The position numbers and the translations under genes were made by a program. From UBA8437 sp963578885 (GTDB taxonomy: Bacteria; Planctomycetota; Planctomycetia; Planctomycetales; Planctomycetaceae): a stretch of 20,219 bases of DNA. The notes under the pieces are model-generated. The model searched no databases. It saw only the letters and a program-made list of their open reading frames with translations, and had not been told where the DNA came from. The first letter of the stretch is position 1; the number at the start of each line of letters is the position of its first letter. Shown piece after piece: positions 1 through 7,835 of the stretch. The DNA is taken from the NCBI GenBank assembly GCA_963578885.1, contig CAUZEQ010000054.1:1-20219 (forward strand), given 5' to 3'.

Positions 1-2125
1 CGTCTTCAGCTCCCCCGTCAATCAGGTCATCGCCCTTGCCGCCGTGGAGCGTGTCGTTGCCGTTGCCGCCCGCAAGCCAGTCGTCGCCCTTGGAACCGTT
101 GATCCAGTCGTCGCCATTGGCTCCGGTAATCGTGTCGTTGCCCGAGTCGCCCGTGAGACGGTCGTTGCCCAGTTCACCCTCGATGTTGTCATCTCCGTTG
201 CCGCCAAATATCGTGTCGCTGCCGTCGCTTCCATTGAGGCTGTCGTTGCCTGATTCGCCCCGGATGACATCGCTGCCGTCCTGGCCCAGCAACGTGTCAT
301 CTCCGGATCGCCCCTCGATGGTGTCGTTCCCCTCGCCACCGGTGATCAGGTCGTTGCCGGCACTGCCGATGATCGAGTCGTCTCCGGTGCCACCGTCGAT
401 GATCAACAGGACACATTCGATGTCGGCGCCCTGCGCGTGGATCGTGTCCTTGCCGCTCCCGCCGTTGATGCGCAATTCGATGCTACTCACGGTGCTCAGA
501 GTGTTGATCACCACGCGGTCATTGCCGGCCCCGGCATTCACTTCGGCCCGTTCGACCGTGCCGCCGGTCAGATCGATGTTGTGGGTCCCGTCGCTGATCC
601 TCATGTCACCACCGCTTTGGCCGATGGTGAAGGTGTCCTTGGTCGAGAGTCCGTTGATCTGGACGGTGTCGTCGGCGTCGCCGCCGTCCATCTGGTCGGA
701 GCCGTCACCGGCGTTCCAGATCAGGAGGTCGTTGCCGCCTCCGCCCCGCAGCGTATCGATGCCGCCCTGGCCCCTCAGTTCGTCCGAGTCGGCTCCGCCG
801 GAGATGAGGTCTTTGCCGCCGCCGCCGTAGAGCGTATCGCTGCCGACGTTGCCGTCCATCGTGTCGTTGCCGGCTCCGCCGTTGAGATAATCGCTGCCGG
901 CGGCGAGCGAGAGTGGATCGGCGTCGTCGCCGTTGAGCACGTCGTTGCCGGTACCGCCGTAGAGCGTGTCGTTGCCGTAGGAACCCTCGATCGTGTCCGA
1001 GCCGTCCTGGCCCTTGAGACTGTCGTCCTGGCGTCCGCCCAGCAGCAGGTCGTTGCCGCCGCCACCATACAGCGAGTCGTTGCCGTCGCCGCCCTCGAGC
1101 GTGTCGTCACCAGCGGATCCGGTCAGCTTGTCGGGACCGTCCTGGCCGGAGATCGAGTCGTCACCGGTGCCGCCGTCGATGAAGTCGCCGTCTGCACCTC
1201 CGAGCATCACGTCGTCGCCGTTGTTGCCCCGCAGGACGTCCGCACCACTGCCGCCGTCGAACAGGTCGTTGCCGCTGCCGCCGAGCATCGAGTCCGAACC
1301 GCTCCCGCCGTACAACTCGTCGTGGCCCGCGTTGCCGTTGATCGTGTCCTGGCCACCACCTCCATAGATCGTGTCATGACCGTGGTTGCCGACGATCGAA
1401 TCGCTGCCGATGTCGGTCGTGCCGATCGCGTCACCGTAGATCAAGTCGTTGCCGTGACCACCGTCGATCGTGTCGTCGCCGTCGCCACCCTCGATCAGGT
1501 CGTTCCCGTGACCACCGTCGATCAGGTCGTCACCGTCGCTGTTGAGAATTACGTCGTCACCGTGGCTGCCGTCGATGATGTCGTCACCACCACCACCGTC
1601 GATCGTGTCGTGACCGTGGTCGCCGTAGATCGTGTTCGCTCCGGCATCGCCCGTGATCTGGTCGTTGCCGTGACCACCGTCGATGACGTCGTCAGCGTCG
1701 GCACTGCCGAAAATCGTGTCGTGGCCGTTGCCTCCCTCGACGTAGATCGCCAGGTCGGGATGGCTGTAAACCGACGTGGTGACGCCCGAGAGATTGATCA
1801 GGTTGCTGCTGGCATTGCCCTTGACAAAGATCCGCTCAACCTGTGACGCCGGCCTCGCACCCAGGCTGCTGACCAACTCGCCGTTGGCCATGACCTGTAC
1901 ATTGCCACTCGCGTCGGCACCCACCACGATCATGTCCGCACCGTTGTCATCGGCCGATTTGATCTGGAGCAGGCCGTTGGAAAACAGGGCGGTGACCGAG
2001 AGCAATGTCCGGTCTTCCAGCTTCTCGAGACTACCGATCGACTGACGCGATCGACGTCGGCGATGACCCAAAACGGATCGAGAAATGCGGTGACGTATCG
2101 AATCCAGCCATGAGTTGAAAAACAT
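1..2125 (-). CDS. RTX-type repeat extracellular protein, C-terminus cut by window edge
   Basis: This frame stays open from an ATG at 2125 to the left edge, giving at least 708 residues; the stop lies outside the window. The N-terminus is basic (RRRRSRQ near residue 22) followed by LEDRTLLS at 36-43, the sorting-type motif seen at the start of large planctomycete extracellular proteins. A non-repeat domain (about 45-120) precedes a long run of glycine/aspartate nonapeptides of the GGxGNDxIxG type, which bind calcium and fold as a parallel beta roll in the RTX family. A non-repeat insert begins near residue 469 (IWNAGDGSDQ), followed by a second nonapeptide block that runs off the window. It is a paralogue of the next gene with the same layout. 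ATG 2125 was chosen because its N-terminus resembles other LEDR-motif proteins. Binding partner and role are unknown; cell-surface or secreted location is inferred. Confidence 0.85.
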   Translation of the reverse strand, partial: MFFNSWLDSIRHRISRSVLGHRRRRSRQSIGSLEKLEDRTLLSVTALFSNGLLQIKSADDNGADMIVVGADASGNVQVMANGELVSSLGARPASQVERIFVKGNASSNLINLSGVTTSVYSHPDLAIYVEGGNGHDTIFGSADADDVIDGGHGNDQITGDAGANTIYGDHGHDTIDGGGGDDIIDGSHGDDVILNSDGDDLIDGGHGNDLIEGGDGDDTIDGGHGNDLIYGDAIGTTDIGSDSIVGNHGHDTIYGGGGQDTINGNAGHDELYGGSGSDSMLGGSGNDLFDGGSGADVLRGNNGDDVMLGGADGDFIDGGTGDDSISGQDGPDKLTGSAGDDTLEGGDGNDSLYGGGGNDLLLGGRQDDSLKGQDGSDTIEGSYGNDTLYGGTGNDVLNGDDADPLSLAAGSDYLNGGAGNDTMDGNVGSDTLYGGGGKDLISGGADSDELRGQGGIDTLRGGGGNDLLIWNAGDGSDQMDGGDADDTVQINGLSTKDTFTIGQSGGDMRISDGTHNIDLTGGTVERAEVNAGAGNDRVVINTLSTVSSIELRINGGSGKDTIHAQGADIECVLLIIDGGTGDDSIIGSAGNDLITGGEGNDTIEGRSGDDTLLGQDGSDVIRGESGNDSLNGSDGSDTIFGGNGDDNIEGELGNDRLTGDSGNDTITGANGDDWINGSKGDDWLAGGNGNDTLHGGKGDDLIDGGAED

Positions 2126-2339
2126 GCTTCCCATCCCTGGGCGTAGTCATCTCTATAGACCGCAACACCCGGATATCCCGAGCGATCGGACTAATCCTGC
2201 TTATCGACGCAAATCCCTCCACCGCTCGTGGCAATTCCTACCTGCCGCAAGAAGAACCCAGATTACCCAAGTTCCAGAACGTTCCGTCGCTGCGAACCGA
2301 GTCGCCGTCGAATCTGAAAATCTGGGGAGTCTGCGTTGT
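2126..2339. other. Unassigned intergenic stretch upstream of RTX gene 1
   Basis: This is the leader side of RTX gene 1, and together with repeat A1 it forms a 346-bp gap between genes. I see no convincing ORF, RNA gene or promoter pair. A TATAGA hexamer on the minus strand near 2155 has no matching -35 box. Confidence 0.5.
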
Positions 2340-2464
2340 CCAGGGACTGGCTCATCCCGAGGCGCCAGCCGAGGAGGGTGCCTGTCCCGGTCGGGAACGG
2401 CTCTCAGTGTCCGGGACAGGCACCGGCGCCCCGCCACGGGCGCGGCTCTGGAGCCAGTCCCCGG
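2340..2464. repeat. Family A palindromic element, copy A1
   Basis: Outer inverted ends read CCAGGGACTGGCTC on the left and GAGCCAGTCCCCGG on the right. Inside them lies a second inverted pair, GGTGCCTGTCCCGG and CCGGGACAGGCACC, separated by a short loop with GGCTCTCAG. The sequence closely matches the element at 5012-5133 in the same orientation. It starts 8 bp downstream of the stop of RTX gene 2, so on the minus-strand transcript it would fold into a strong GC-rich hairpin and could act as a 3'-end or terminator structure. No T-tract is present. No coding potential is credible. Confidence 0.8.
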
Positions 2465-2471
2465 TTGAGGT

Positions 2472-4937
2472 TCACACCGAGTCGATCCAGCTCCCGGTCA
2501 GTCGGAACTGCTCATCGATTTCATCGGCCGCACCGATGAGCACATCGGTTCCCTGGTTTCCGGCGATGGTATCTCGGGATCCGCCCTGTCCATTGACGTA
2601 ATCGTCTCCGTCCCCGCCGAGTACGACATCATTGCCGCTTCCGCCGAAGAGCGAATCGCGGCCGTCTCCGCCGAGGAGCTGGTCATTTCCGCTGCCCCCG
2701 TTGACCTGATCGTTGCCGTCTCCGGCCGAGATCCGGTCGTGTCCGTTTTGTCCGAGGATCGTATCGTGCCCGTCGCCTCCGTAGATCAGGTCGTTTCCGC
2801 GTGCGCCCGAGATCCAATCGCGGCCGTGTCCGCCGACGAGGGTATCGTCTCCGGAGTTTCCGGCGAGGGTATCGTCATCGGTTCCGCCATCGAGTCGATC
2901 GTTGCCGGATCCGCCATACAGTCGATCCTGTCCGCTTTGGCCATCAAGCCGATCGTTGCCTGCGGCCCCATTGAGACGATCATCGCCGGTGCCTCCGGTC
3001 AGCACATCGTGCCCGGCTCCTCCCAACAGCGTGTCATGTCCCGGTCCGCCCTGCAGCTGGTCGTCCCCGGCCCCGCCCTCGATCCGGTCATTTCCCTGCT
3101 GGCCATCCAGCCGGTCGTTGCCGGGGCCCCCGTCGAGCAGATCGCTGCCCGTTCCGCCTCGCACCACGTCGTTTCCGCCCCTTGCGACGAGCGAATCATC
3201 TCCGGGGCCGCCATCGAGCGTTTCGGCAGCGTCGCTGCCGGTGATTCGATCGTTCCCGTCTCCGCCTCGCAGTGACAGTGCGGCCGAGTGGATTCCGGCT
3301 GCCGAGGCATCGATCGTATCCCCGGCGGCTTGGCCTTTGAGATTGATCTCGACCAGCGGTGCACGTTCGAGTCCGACGGCTCGCAGCGTATCGCGGCCGG
3401 GTCCTCCGAGCACATCGAGTCGTTCGGTCGAGTTGGAGAGCGTGATGGTGTGGGGCGCCTCGAGCACCAGCAGCAATCCGTCGGGGCTGGTGGTGACGGT
3501 AAAGCGGTTGTTCTGGCTGTTGCCTCGGATTTCGGCCCGATCGTATCCGGCTTCGCCGTCGAGGAAATCGTTGCCACCGGCCAGGTTCCACCACAGCAGA
3601 TCGTCTCCGGCCCCGCCGAGCACGGTATCGTGTCCGCCTTGTCCCTTGAGCGTATCGTTGCCGGCCTTGCCCTCGAGCCGATCTCGGCCACCTCCGCCGT
3701 AGAGCTTGTCATTGCCGTCGCCGGCATCGAGCCGGTCTGCCGAGCCACCTCCGTTGAGCGTATCGTCGCCCGAGCCGCCCTCGAGCGTATCGCTTCCCCC
3801 TCCGCCGTAGACCCGATCATTTCCGGAGCCACCGATCGCGAGGTCGTTGCCGCCCTGTCCGTTGAGCGTATCGTCGCCGGTGTTCCCTTCGAGCAGGTCG
3901 TTTCCGCCTCCTCCCAGCACCCGGTCGGCTTCGCTGCCTGCCAACAGCGTATCGTTTCCGGATCCGCCGCTGAGCGTATCTCGTCCCGAGTCGCCATGGA
4001 CGAGGTCGTGTCCGCCACCGCCGTTGAGCGAGTCGTTGCCGGCGTCCCCTTCGAGCGTGTCGTTGCCGTCGTGGCCCTTGATCGAGTCGTTGCCCGAGTG
4101 CCCCTGGAGCAGGTCGTGGCCGCCTCCGCCCAGCAGCGTATCGTTACCGTCTTCGCCGGCGAGCAGATCATTGCCCGAGCCGCCGTTGAGCGTATCTCCG
4201 GCGGGTCCTCCGATCAGGGTATCGTTCCCGTTGCCGCCGGCGAGGTTATCGGCCCCGCTGTCGGCGGTCCCGGCCGAGTCGCCATAGATCAGGTCGGCAC
4301 CGTCTCCCCCGGTGACGGTATCGGCTCCCTGGCCGCCGAAGATGGTGTCGGCTCCGTCGTTGCCGTCGATCGAGTCGTTGCCGGTGCCTCCGTAGACCAG
4401 GTCGTTGCCGTGCCCGGCGTCGATGCGGTCGCCTCCCGAGTTCCCGTCGATGGTGTCGTTGCCGTGTCCTCCGAGGAGTCGATTGCGGCCGGTGCCGCCT
4501 TCGAGCCGATCGTTGCCGTTGCCGCCCTTGAGCGTATCGTCGAGATTGGCCGAGGCGAGCAGGGTGTCGTGGCCATCGCGGCCGTCGACGGTGATCTTCG
4601 CGCCGCCGCCGTAGCGGAAGACTCCGGAGGTGACGGCGGAGAGATCGATGAGGTTGTTGCCGGGTCCGCCGGTGATCGTGATCTTGCGGACACGGGCGGC
4701 GTCGACGTTGCCGAGGCTGGTCAGCGGAGCCAGCGGCTGGCCGGGACGGGCGGTCAGGACTTGGGCCCGGCCCGGTTGCGAGGGGTGCTCGCGGACGACG
4801 ATCGTGTCGTCGTCGTAGGATCTGATTGAAAGGTCTCCGGTGGCGTCGATGAACAGCGCGCTGACCGAGAGCAGCGTGCGGTCTTCGAGCCGCTGGATGC
4901 CAGGCCACGGCCGCCGGCGTCTGCGGTGGGTCGTCAT
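2472..4937 (-). CDS. RTX-type repeat extracellular protein (paralogue 2)
   Basis: About 821 residues from ATG 4937. The N-terminus is MTTHRRRRRPWPGIQ followed at once by LEDRTLLS (17-24). A beta-type domain (about 28-115) has an NNLIDLSAVTSGVF segment matching NLSGVTTSVY in paralogue 1. RTX nonapeptides (GNDxLxGGxGxD) fill about 118-446. A non-repeat insert of roughly 100 residues starts at WWNLAGGNDF (449), and a second repeat block runs close to the C-terminus, which ends DEQFRLTGSWIDSV. Calcium binding and secretion or surface location follow from the family; no substrate-acting domain is visible, so an adhesin, matrix or S-layer-like role is only a guess. The same frame extends upstream to ATG 4994 and GTG 5012; I chose 4937 because it puts the basic stretch directly before the LEDR motif, and no ribosome site decides between them. 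The gene is bounded on both sides by family A repeats. Confidence 0.85.
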   Translation of the reverse strand: MTTHRRRRRPWPGIQRLEDRTLLSVSALFIDATGDLSIRSYDDDTIVVREHPSQPGRAQVLTARPGQPLAPLTSLGNVDAARVRKITITGGPGNNLIDLSAVTSGVFRYGGGAKITVDGRDGHDTLLASANLDDTLKGGNGNDRLEGGTGRNRLLGGHGNDTIDGNSGGDRIDAGHGNDLVYGGTGNDSIDGNDGADTIFGGQGADTVTGGDGADLIYGDSAGTADSGADNLAGGNGNDTLIGGPAGDTLNGGSGNDLLAGEDGNDTLLGGGGHDLLQGHSGNDSIKGHDGNDTLEGDAGNDSLNGGGGHDLVHGDSGRDTLSGGSGNDTLLAGSEADRVLGGGGNDLLEGNTGDDTLNGQGGNDLAIGGSGNDRVYGGGGSDTLEGGSGDDTLNGGGSADRLDAGDGNDKLYGGGGRDRLEGKAGNDTLKGQGGHDTVLGGAGDDLLWWNLAGGNDFLDGEAGYDRAEIRGNSQNNRFTVTTSPDGLLLVLEAPHTITLSNSTERLDVLGGPGRDTLRAVGLERAPLVEINLKGQAAGDTIDASAAGIHSAALSLRGGDGNDRITGSDAAETLDGGPGDDSLVARGGNDVVRGGTGSDLLDGGPGNDRLDGQQGNDRIEGGAGDDQLQGGPGHDTLLGGAGHDVLTGGTGDDRLNGAAGNDRLDGQSGQDRLYGGSGNDRLDGGTDDDTLAGNSGDDTLVGGHGRDWISGARGNDLIYGGDGHDTILGQNGHDRISAGDGNDQVNGGSGNDQLLGGDGRDSLFGGSGNDVVLGGDGDDYVNGQGGSRDTIAGNQGTDVLIGAADEIDEQFRLTGSWIDSV

Positions 4938-5011
4938 GGTGGTCTCGATCAACGTGAGCCCGCGGGCTTCATCATGGGACTTCCACAGCAGCATTGTCCA
5001 ACGGAAAACCA

Positions 5012-5133
5012 CCAGGGGGACTGGCTCTCCCGCCGCAGGCGGGGTGCCTGTCCCGGTTTGGGAAAGCGGCTCTCAGGGTCCGGGACAGGCACCGGCGCCC
5101 CGCCAGAGGCGGGGCTCTGGAGCCAGTCCCTGG
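5012..5133. repeat. Family A palindromic element, copy A2
   Basis: Same design and orientation as the copy at 2340-2464: outer ends CCAGGGGGACTGGCTC and GAGCCAGTCCCTGG, inner arms GGTGCCTGTCCCGG and CCGGGACAGGCACC, and a CGGCTCTCAG loop. Extra short arms (CCGCAGGCGGGG with CCCCGCCAGAGGCGGGG) differ from A1. It ends 2 bp from the TAG stop of the DUF3604 gene and begins at the most upstream possible start codon of RTX gene 2. It therefore fills nearly all of the space between the two genes. Confidence 0.8.
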
Positions 5134-5134
5134 G

Positions 5135-7342
5135 CTAACCAGCCCAGTCCACCCAGATCGGGCTGGTCCAGGCCATCTCCTGGTCGACCTGCACCACTCG
5201 CACCCAGTACGGGTTGATCCCTGCCCGAGGCTGCTCGTCACGGAACGTACAGTGGGCCAGTGAATCGCCGTGCCGCGGAGCCAGCCCCAGGTCCAGTTGA
5301 CGGTCGCGGACGCCCAGGTCGATGCTCCTGGTCGACTCGGACAACTCACCCAACCGACCCACCAGTGTCGCTCGTTCGGCCGGAGCCAGCGAGATCCTGC
5401 GTGGCTGTGACGATCCGAATCCGCCGTAGGCGGGTCCGGTGATGGCCTGCGTGGCCACCGAGACCTCGACCCGAGTCGACTCGTCGCCCTCGATGTCCAG
5501 TTCCAGCCCCATCCGGTATCCACACCCCCACGCATGGAAGCGGACGCAGTGGTCGGTCTGTTCGGCGACGTGCGACCGTGGGCTGTCGAACCTCAGTGTC
5601 TGGATTTCGGCAATCCGGCCCCCATCGACGGTGACCGTACCGTCCCAGACGATCCCGCTGTAACTGGTCTGTCGGCTGCTGCCCTGCCACAGCACTCGCA
5701 CCTGCCCCGGTTGTCGCTGCGGGGCCTCGTCCCAGTGGCCCAGCAGCTCTTCATTGCGAAACAGCTCGACCGATTCCAATGCCGCGGTCCCGATCACGTC
5801 GACCTCGATCACCGGCAACTCTCTGGTCGAGAACTGCGACCCGATGCCGTGGCCTGCGACGTTGGCCTTGACCACGATCCGTGCGCCGGTTGTGGCGTAG
5901 AACCGGCGGGCCCGCATCGCCTCGAAGAAACTCTCGAGTGTCACGTCGTCGCAGTAGATCCCGGTCAGCCCGGCCTTCGAGTACCTGCGTTGCTGGTGCC
6001 CCGGTCGGTCGTCGCCGGGTCGGCCGGTGTAGCTGTCGCTACCGCCGAGGAATCCCAATCGGTAACCGCGTGCCAGGGCGTCCCGCCGCATCCACTCGAA
6101 CGCCCCGTGGCTCGAGACGATCTCGACACCCGGTTCGAGCGTCGGGTCGTGGTGGTCGAGGTCGGAGTGTTCTCCACCGACGTGAGGCGTGATGATCGTG
6201 TCGGTGCCTCGGTAGTGGTCGAACAGATCCCTGACGTGGTGCAACTCGGTCGACTCGTCCACCGATTCGGGTGTCTCGGCCGGAGCGTTCCGGTGGATCG
6301 GCTGGTGGTGGCGGCGGAAGTAGACGTTGTGGTGGCCTCCGTCCCAGGTCTTGCCCGACCACTCGTAGCCGGGGATCGCGATGAAGCGGCCCGGCTCGTG
6401 GAACTGCAGCTCGACATCCTGCTGCACGACGAGGTCCTGGGGATCGAGCACATCGGCGTTCCGCTGGAAGCCGGCGAACTGGATCCCGGCGACATCGCGA
6501 GCGTGCTCGAAGAACCCGGCAAACTTCTCACGGTCGACCAACTGCCCCCCGTGCGGATCGGCCCAGTAGAGTCTCTGCTGAGCCACATGCTCGGCCACGC
6601 ACAACGGATTGCTGGTGCCGACCAGTCCGCTCTCGGCATCGGTCGCCGTCAGCCTCAGCACACCAGCCCTCTCGGCCACCGCCGTCGCCCCGTCGATCCA
6701 GCACGCTCCCGCATCGGACTCCGAAAAACTCAGCGTGTCGTGCTCAAGTGCCACTCCATCGCCACCAATCACCACCGTGCCACGGTACCCGTCGCAGGCG
6801 TTCCCCCAGGCGTCCTCGGCCTTGACCAGCACGCGGAACGGTTCCCCGGGCGGTAGCTCCGAAGGCACAACCACAACCAGCTTCACCGGATCGCCTCCGA
6901 CGAGTTTCAGCACCGGCGAGTCGTCAATCGTCTCGACGCCCTGGCCTCGATCGACTGTGACGGCAAAGACGCGTCGTTGTTCGCGGAAGGTCTGGGCTCG
7001 CGAGCCGGGTGATCCGCCGGAGGTGTCACCGAGCACAACACAGATCACGTCACCGGCCTCGAGGCCCGTCGCTCCGATCTCGACCTGAAACCCCTTGACG
7101 CCGACGGTCCGGGCCGCCAGGAGGACCCCTTCGGGAGCCGTCACCGTGGCGTACTCGGCCGCCGCGGGATCATCGAACTGCGGCACACCCCAATCGGTAT
7201 CGGTGTCGGTGCCGACGCGGATCGTGGTGCCGCCGGGGAGTCCAGCATCGGCTGCACAGAATCGCAGTGTCCAGGTGCCGAGGGTGCCGGCGGTGACCGG
7301 TGTGGCGGGTTCGATCGAAGCGGTGAGAATCGGGTCGCTCAT
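5135..7342 (-). CDS. DUF3604 domain protein (PHP-like metal-dependent hydrolase fold)
   Basis: 735 residues from ATG 7342. Residues 1-250 look like beta-sandwich domains (DPVKLVVVVPSELPPGEPF is typical of Ig-like folds). The DUF3604 region begins at YWADPHGGQ (259-267), the counterpart of the usual G-D-x-H-x-H-T metal motif; here Gly-Asp reads Ala-Asp and the second His is a Gly. Further histidine- and acid-rich motifs follow in order: IPGYEWSG, GGHHNVYF, IITPHVGGEHSDLDHHDP, EIVSSHGAFEW and FLGGSDSYTGRPG, which would form the metal site. The last 230 residues are another beta-rich region. No signal peptide is seen, so it is probably cytoplasmic. The substrate is unknown for the family. It is followed by repeat A2 and RTX gene 2 on the same strand but is unlikely to be functionally tied to them. 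Confidence 0.82.
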   Translation of the reverse strand: MSDPILTASIEPATPVTAGTLGTWTLRFCAADAGLPGGTTIRVGTDTDTDWGVPQFDDPAAAEYATVTAPEGVLLAARTVGVKGFQVEIGATGLEAGDVICVVLGDTSGGSPGSRAQTFREQRRVFAVTVDRGQGVETIDDSPVLKLVGGDPVKLVVVVPSELPPGEPFRVLVKAEDAWGNACDGYRGTVVIGGDGVALEHDTLSFSESDAGACWIDGATAVAERAGVLRLTATDAESGLVGTSNPLCVAEHVAQQRLYWADPHGGQLVDREKFAGFFEHARDVAGIQFAGFQRNADVLDPQDLVVQQDVELQFHEPGRFIAIPGYEWSGKTWDGGHHNVYFRRHHQPIHRNAPAETPESVDESTELHHVRDLFDHYRGTDTIITPHVGGEHSDLDHHDPTLEPGVEIVSSHGAFEWMRRDALARGYRLGFLGGSDSYTGRPGDDRPGHQQRRYSKAGLTGIYCDDVTLESFFEAMRARRFYATTGARIVVKANVAGHGIGSQFSTRELPVIEVDVIGTAALESVELFRNEELLGHWDEAPQRQPGQVRVLWQGSSRQTSYSGIVWDGTVTVDGGRIAEIQTLRFDSPRSHVAEQTDHCVRFHAWGCGYRMGLELDIEGDESTRVEVSVATQAITGPAYGGFGSSQPRRISLAPAERATLVGRLGELSESTRSIDLGVRDRQLDLGLAPRHGDSLAHCTFRDEQPRAGINPYWVRVVQVDQEMAWTSPIWVDWAG

Positions 7343-7435
7343 GAGATGTCTCGGGTGAAGCGTTTGCGTTGGGTCTCGCTACATTTCTAGTGGGTCATGC
7401 ACCCGGTTCGCCATACACCACGGTCCGCATCGCCG

Positions 7436-7743
7436 TGGGTCTGATCCTCCTTCGGCGGACCCCCAGTTTGGCTTGTTTCCCCTGGCGCGTCCCGCAGGCG
7501 GGGCCTGACCCCTTCTCGCTGTACCTGCTGCCCGTGCAAAAGGGGTCAGGCCCCGCCTATGTCGGGCTTGCAGCCCTCCGCAGGCGGCGTCAGACCCCAG
7601 CGGCACCTGCTGCCCGTGCAAAAGGGGTCAGGCCCCGCCTATGTCGGGCTTGCAGCCCTCCGCAGGCGGCGTCAGACCCCAGCGGCACCTGCTGCCCGTG
7701 CAAAAGGGGTCAGACCCCAGCGGCAGCCGCTGCCCGTACAAAA
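7436..7743. repeat. Family B palindromic element, expanded copy B1
   Basis: The left part (GGGTCTGATCCTCC, then TTTGGCTTGTTTCCCC, GGCGCGTCCCGCAGGCGGGG and CCTGACCCCTT) matches the element at 10233 in the same orientation. The right arm, AAAAGGGGTCAGGCCCCGCC ending in GGCGGCGTCAGACCCC, is present in several tandem copies. Unlike the other five elements it lies between divergent genes (DUF3604 at 7342 on the minus strand and the sulfotransferase at 7836 on the plus strand), so it is upstream of both. The rest of this 493-bp gap, 7343-7435 and 7744-7835, shows no recognisable feature. Confidence 0.78.
7523..7725 (+). repeat. 82-bp tandem duplication inside element B1
   Basis: The unit beginning ACCTGCTGCCCGTGCAAAAG starts at 7523, 7605 and 7687, an exact 82-bp period. 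The first two units are almost identical over their whole length. The third lacks 44 bp: AAAAGGGGTCA runs straight into GACCCCAGCGGC, as expected from recombination between the two GGTCAG-like stretches of one unit. A further degenerate partial unit (GCCGCTGCCCGTACAAAA) follows. Confidence 0.85.
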
Positions 7744-7835
7744 CCCAGCGACACCAAACCGATCTTGCCGATCTCGGCCCGGGCGAATTAAAACCCGCTG
7801 CCGCTTCAACACGCTCGCCCCCAACCCGGCTCCCA

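Noticed and set aside
437..1846. Long plus-strand open frame (469 residues) opposite RTX gene 1
   Set aside because: It is a low-complexity V/A/D-rich translation caused by the periodic Gly/Asp codons of the real minus-strand repeat gene; no domain or start context supports it.
2115..2468. Small ORFs on both strands in the gap between the RTX genes
   Set aside because: They overlap repeat A1 and have no motif, no ribosome site and arginine/proline-rich random composition.
3288..4829. Long plus-strand open frame (513 residues) opposite RTX gene 2
   Set aside because: Same cause as above; the minus strand carries the LEDR motif and the nonapeptide pattern.
5534..6856. Plus-strand frame of 440 residues opposite the DUF3604 gene
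   Set aside because: No recognisable motif, and the minus-strand product has clear DUF3604 motifs over the same bases.
7436..7743. CRISPR-like array in the 82-bp repeats
   Set aside because: The whole 82-bp unit is repeated with no unique spacers, and the units are parts of a palindromic element; no cas genes are present.
7369..7791. Small proteins within element B1
   Set aside because: The translations are just the tandem palindromic repeat read in different frames.
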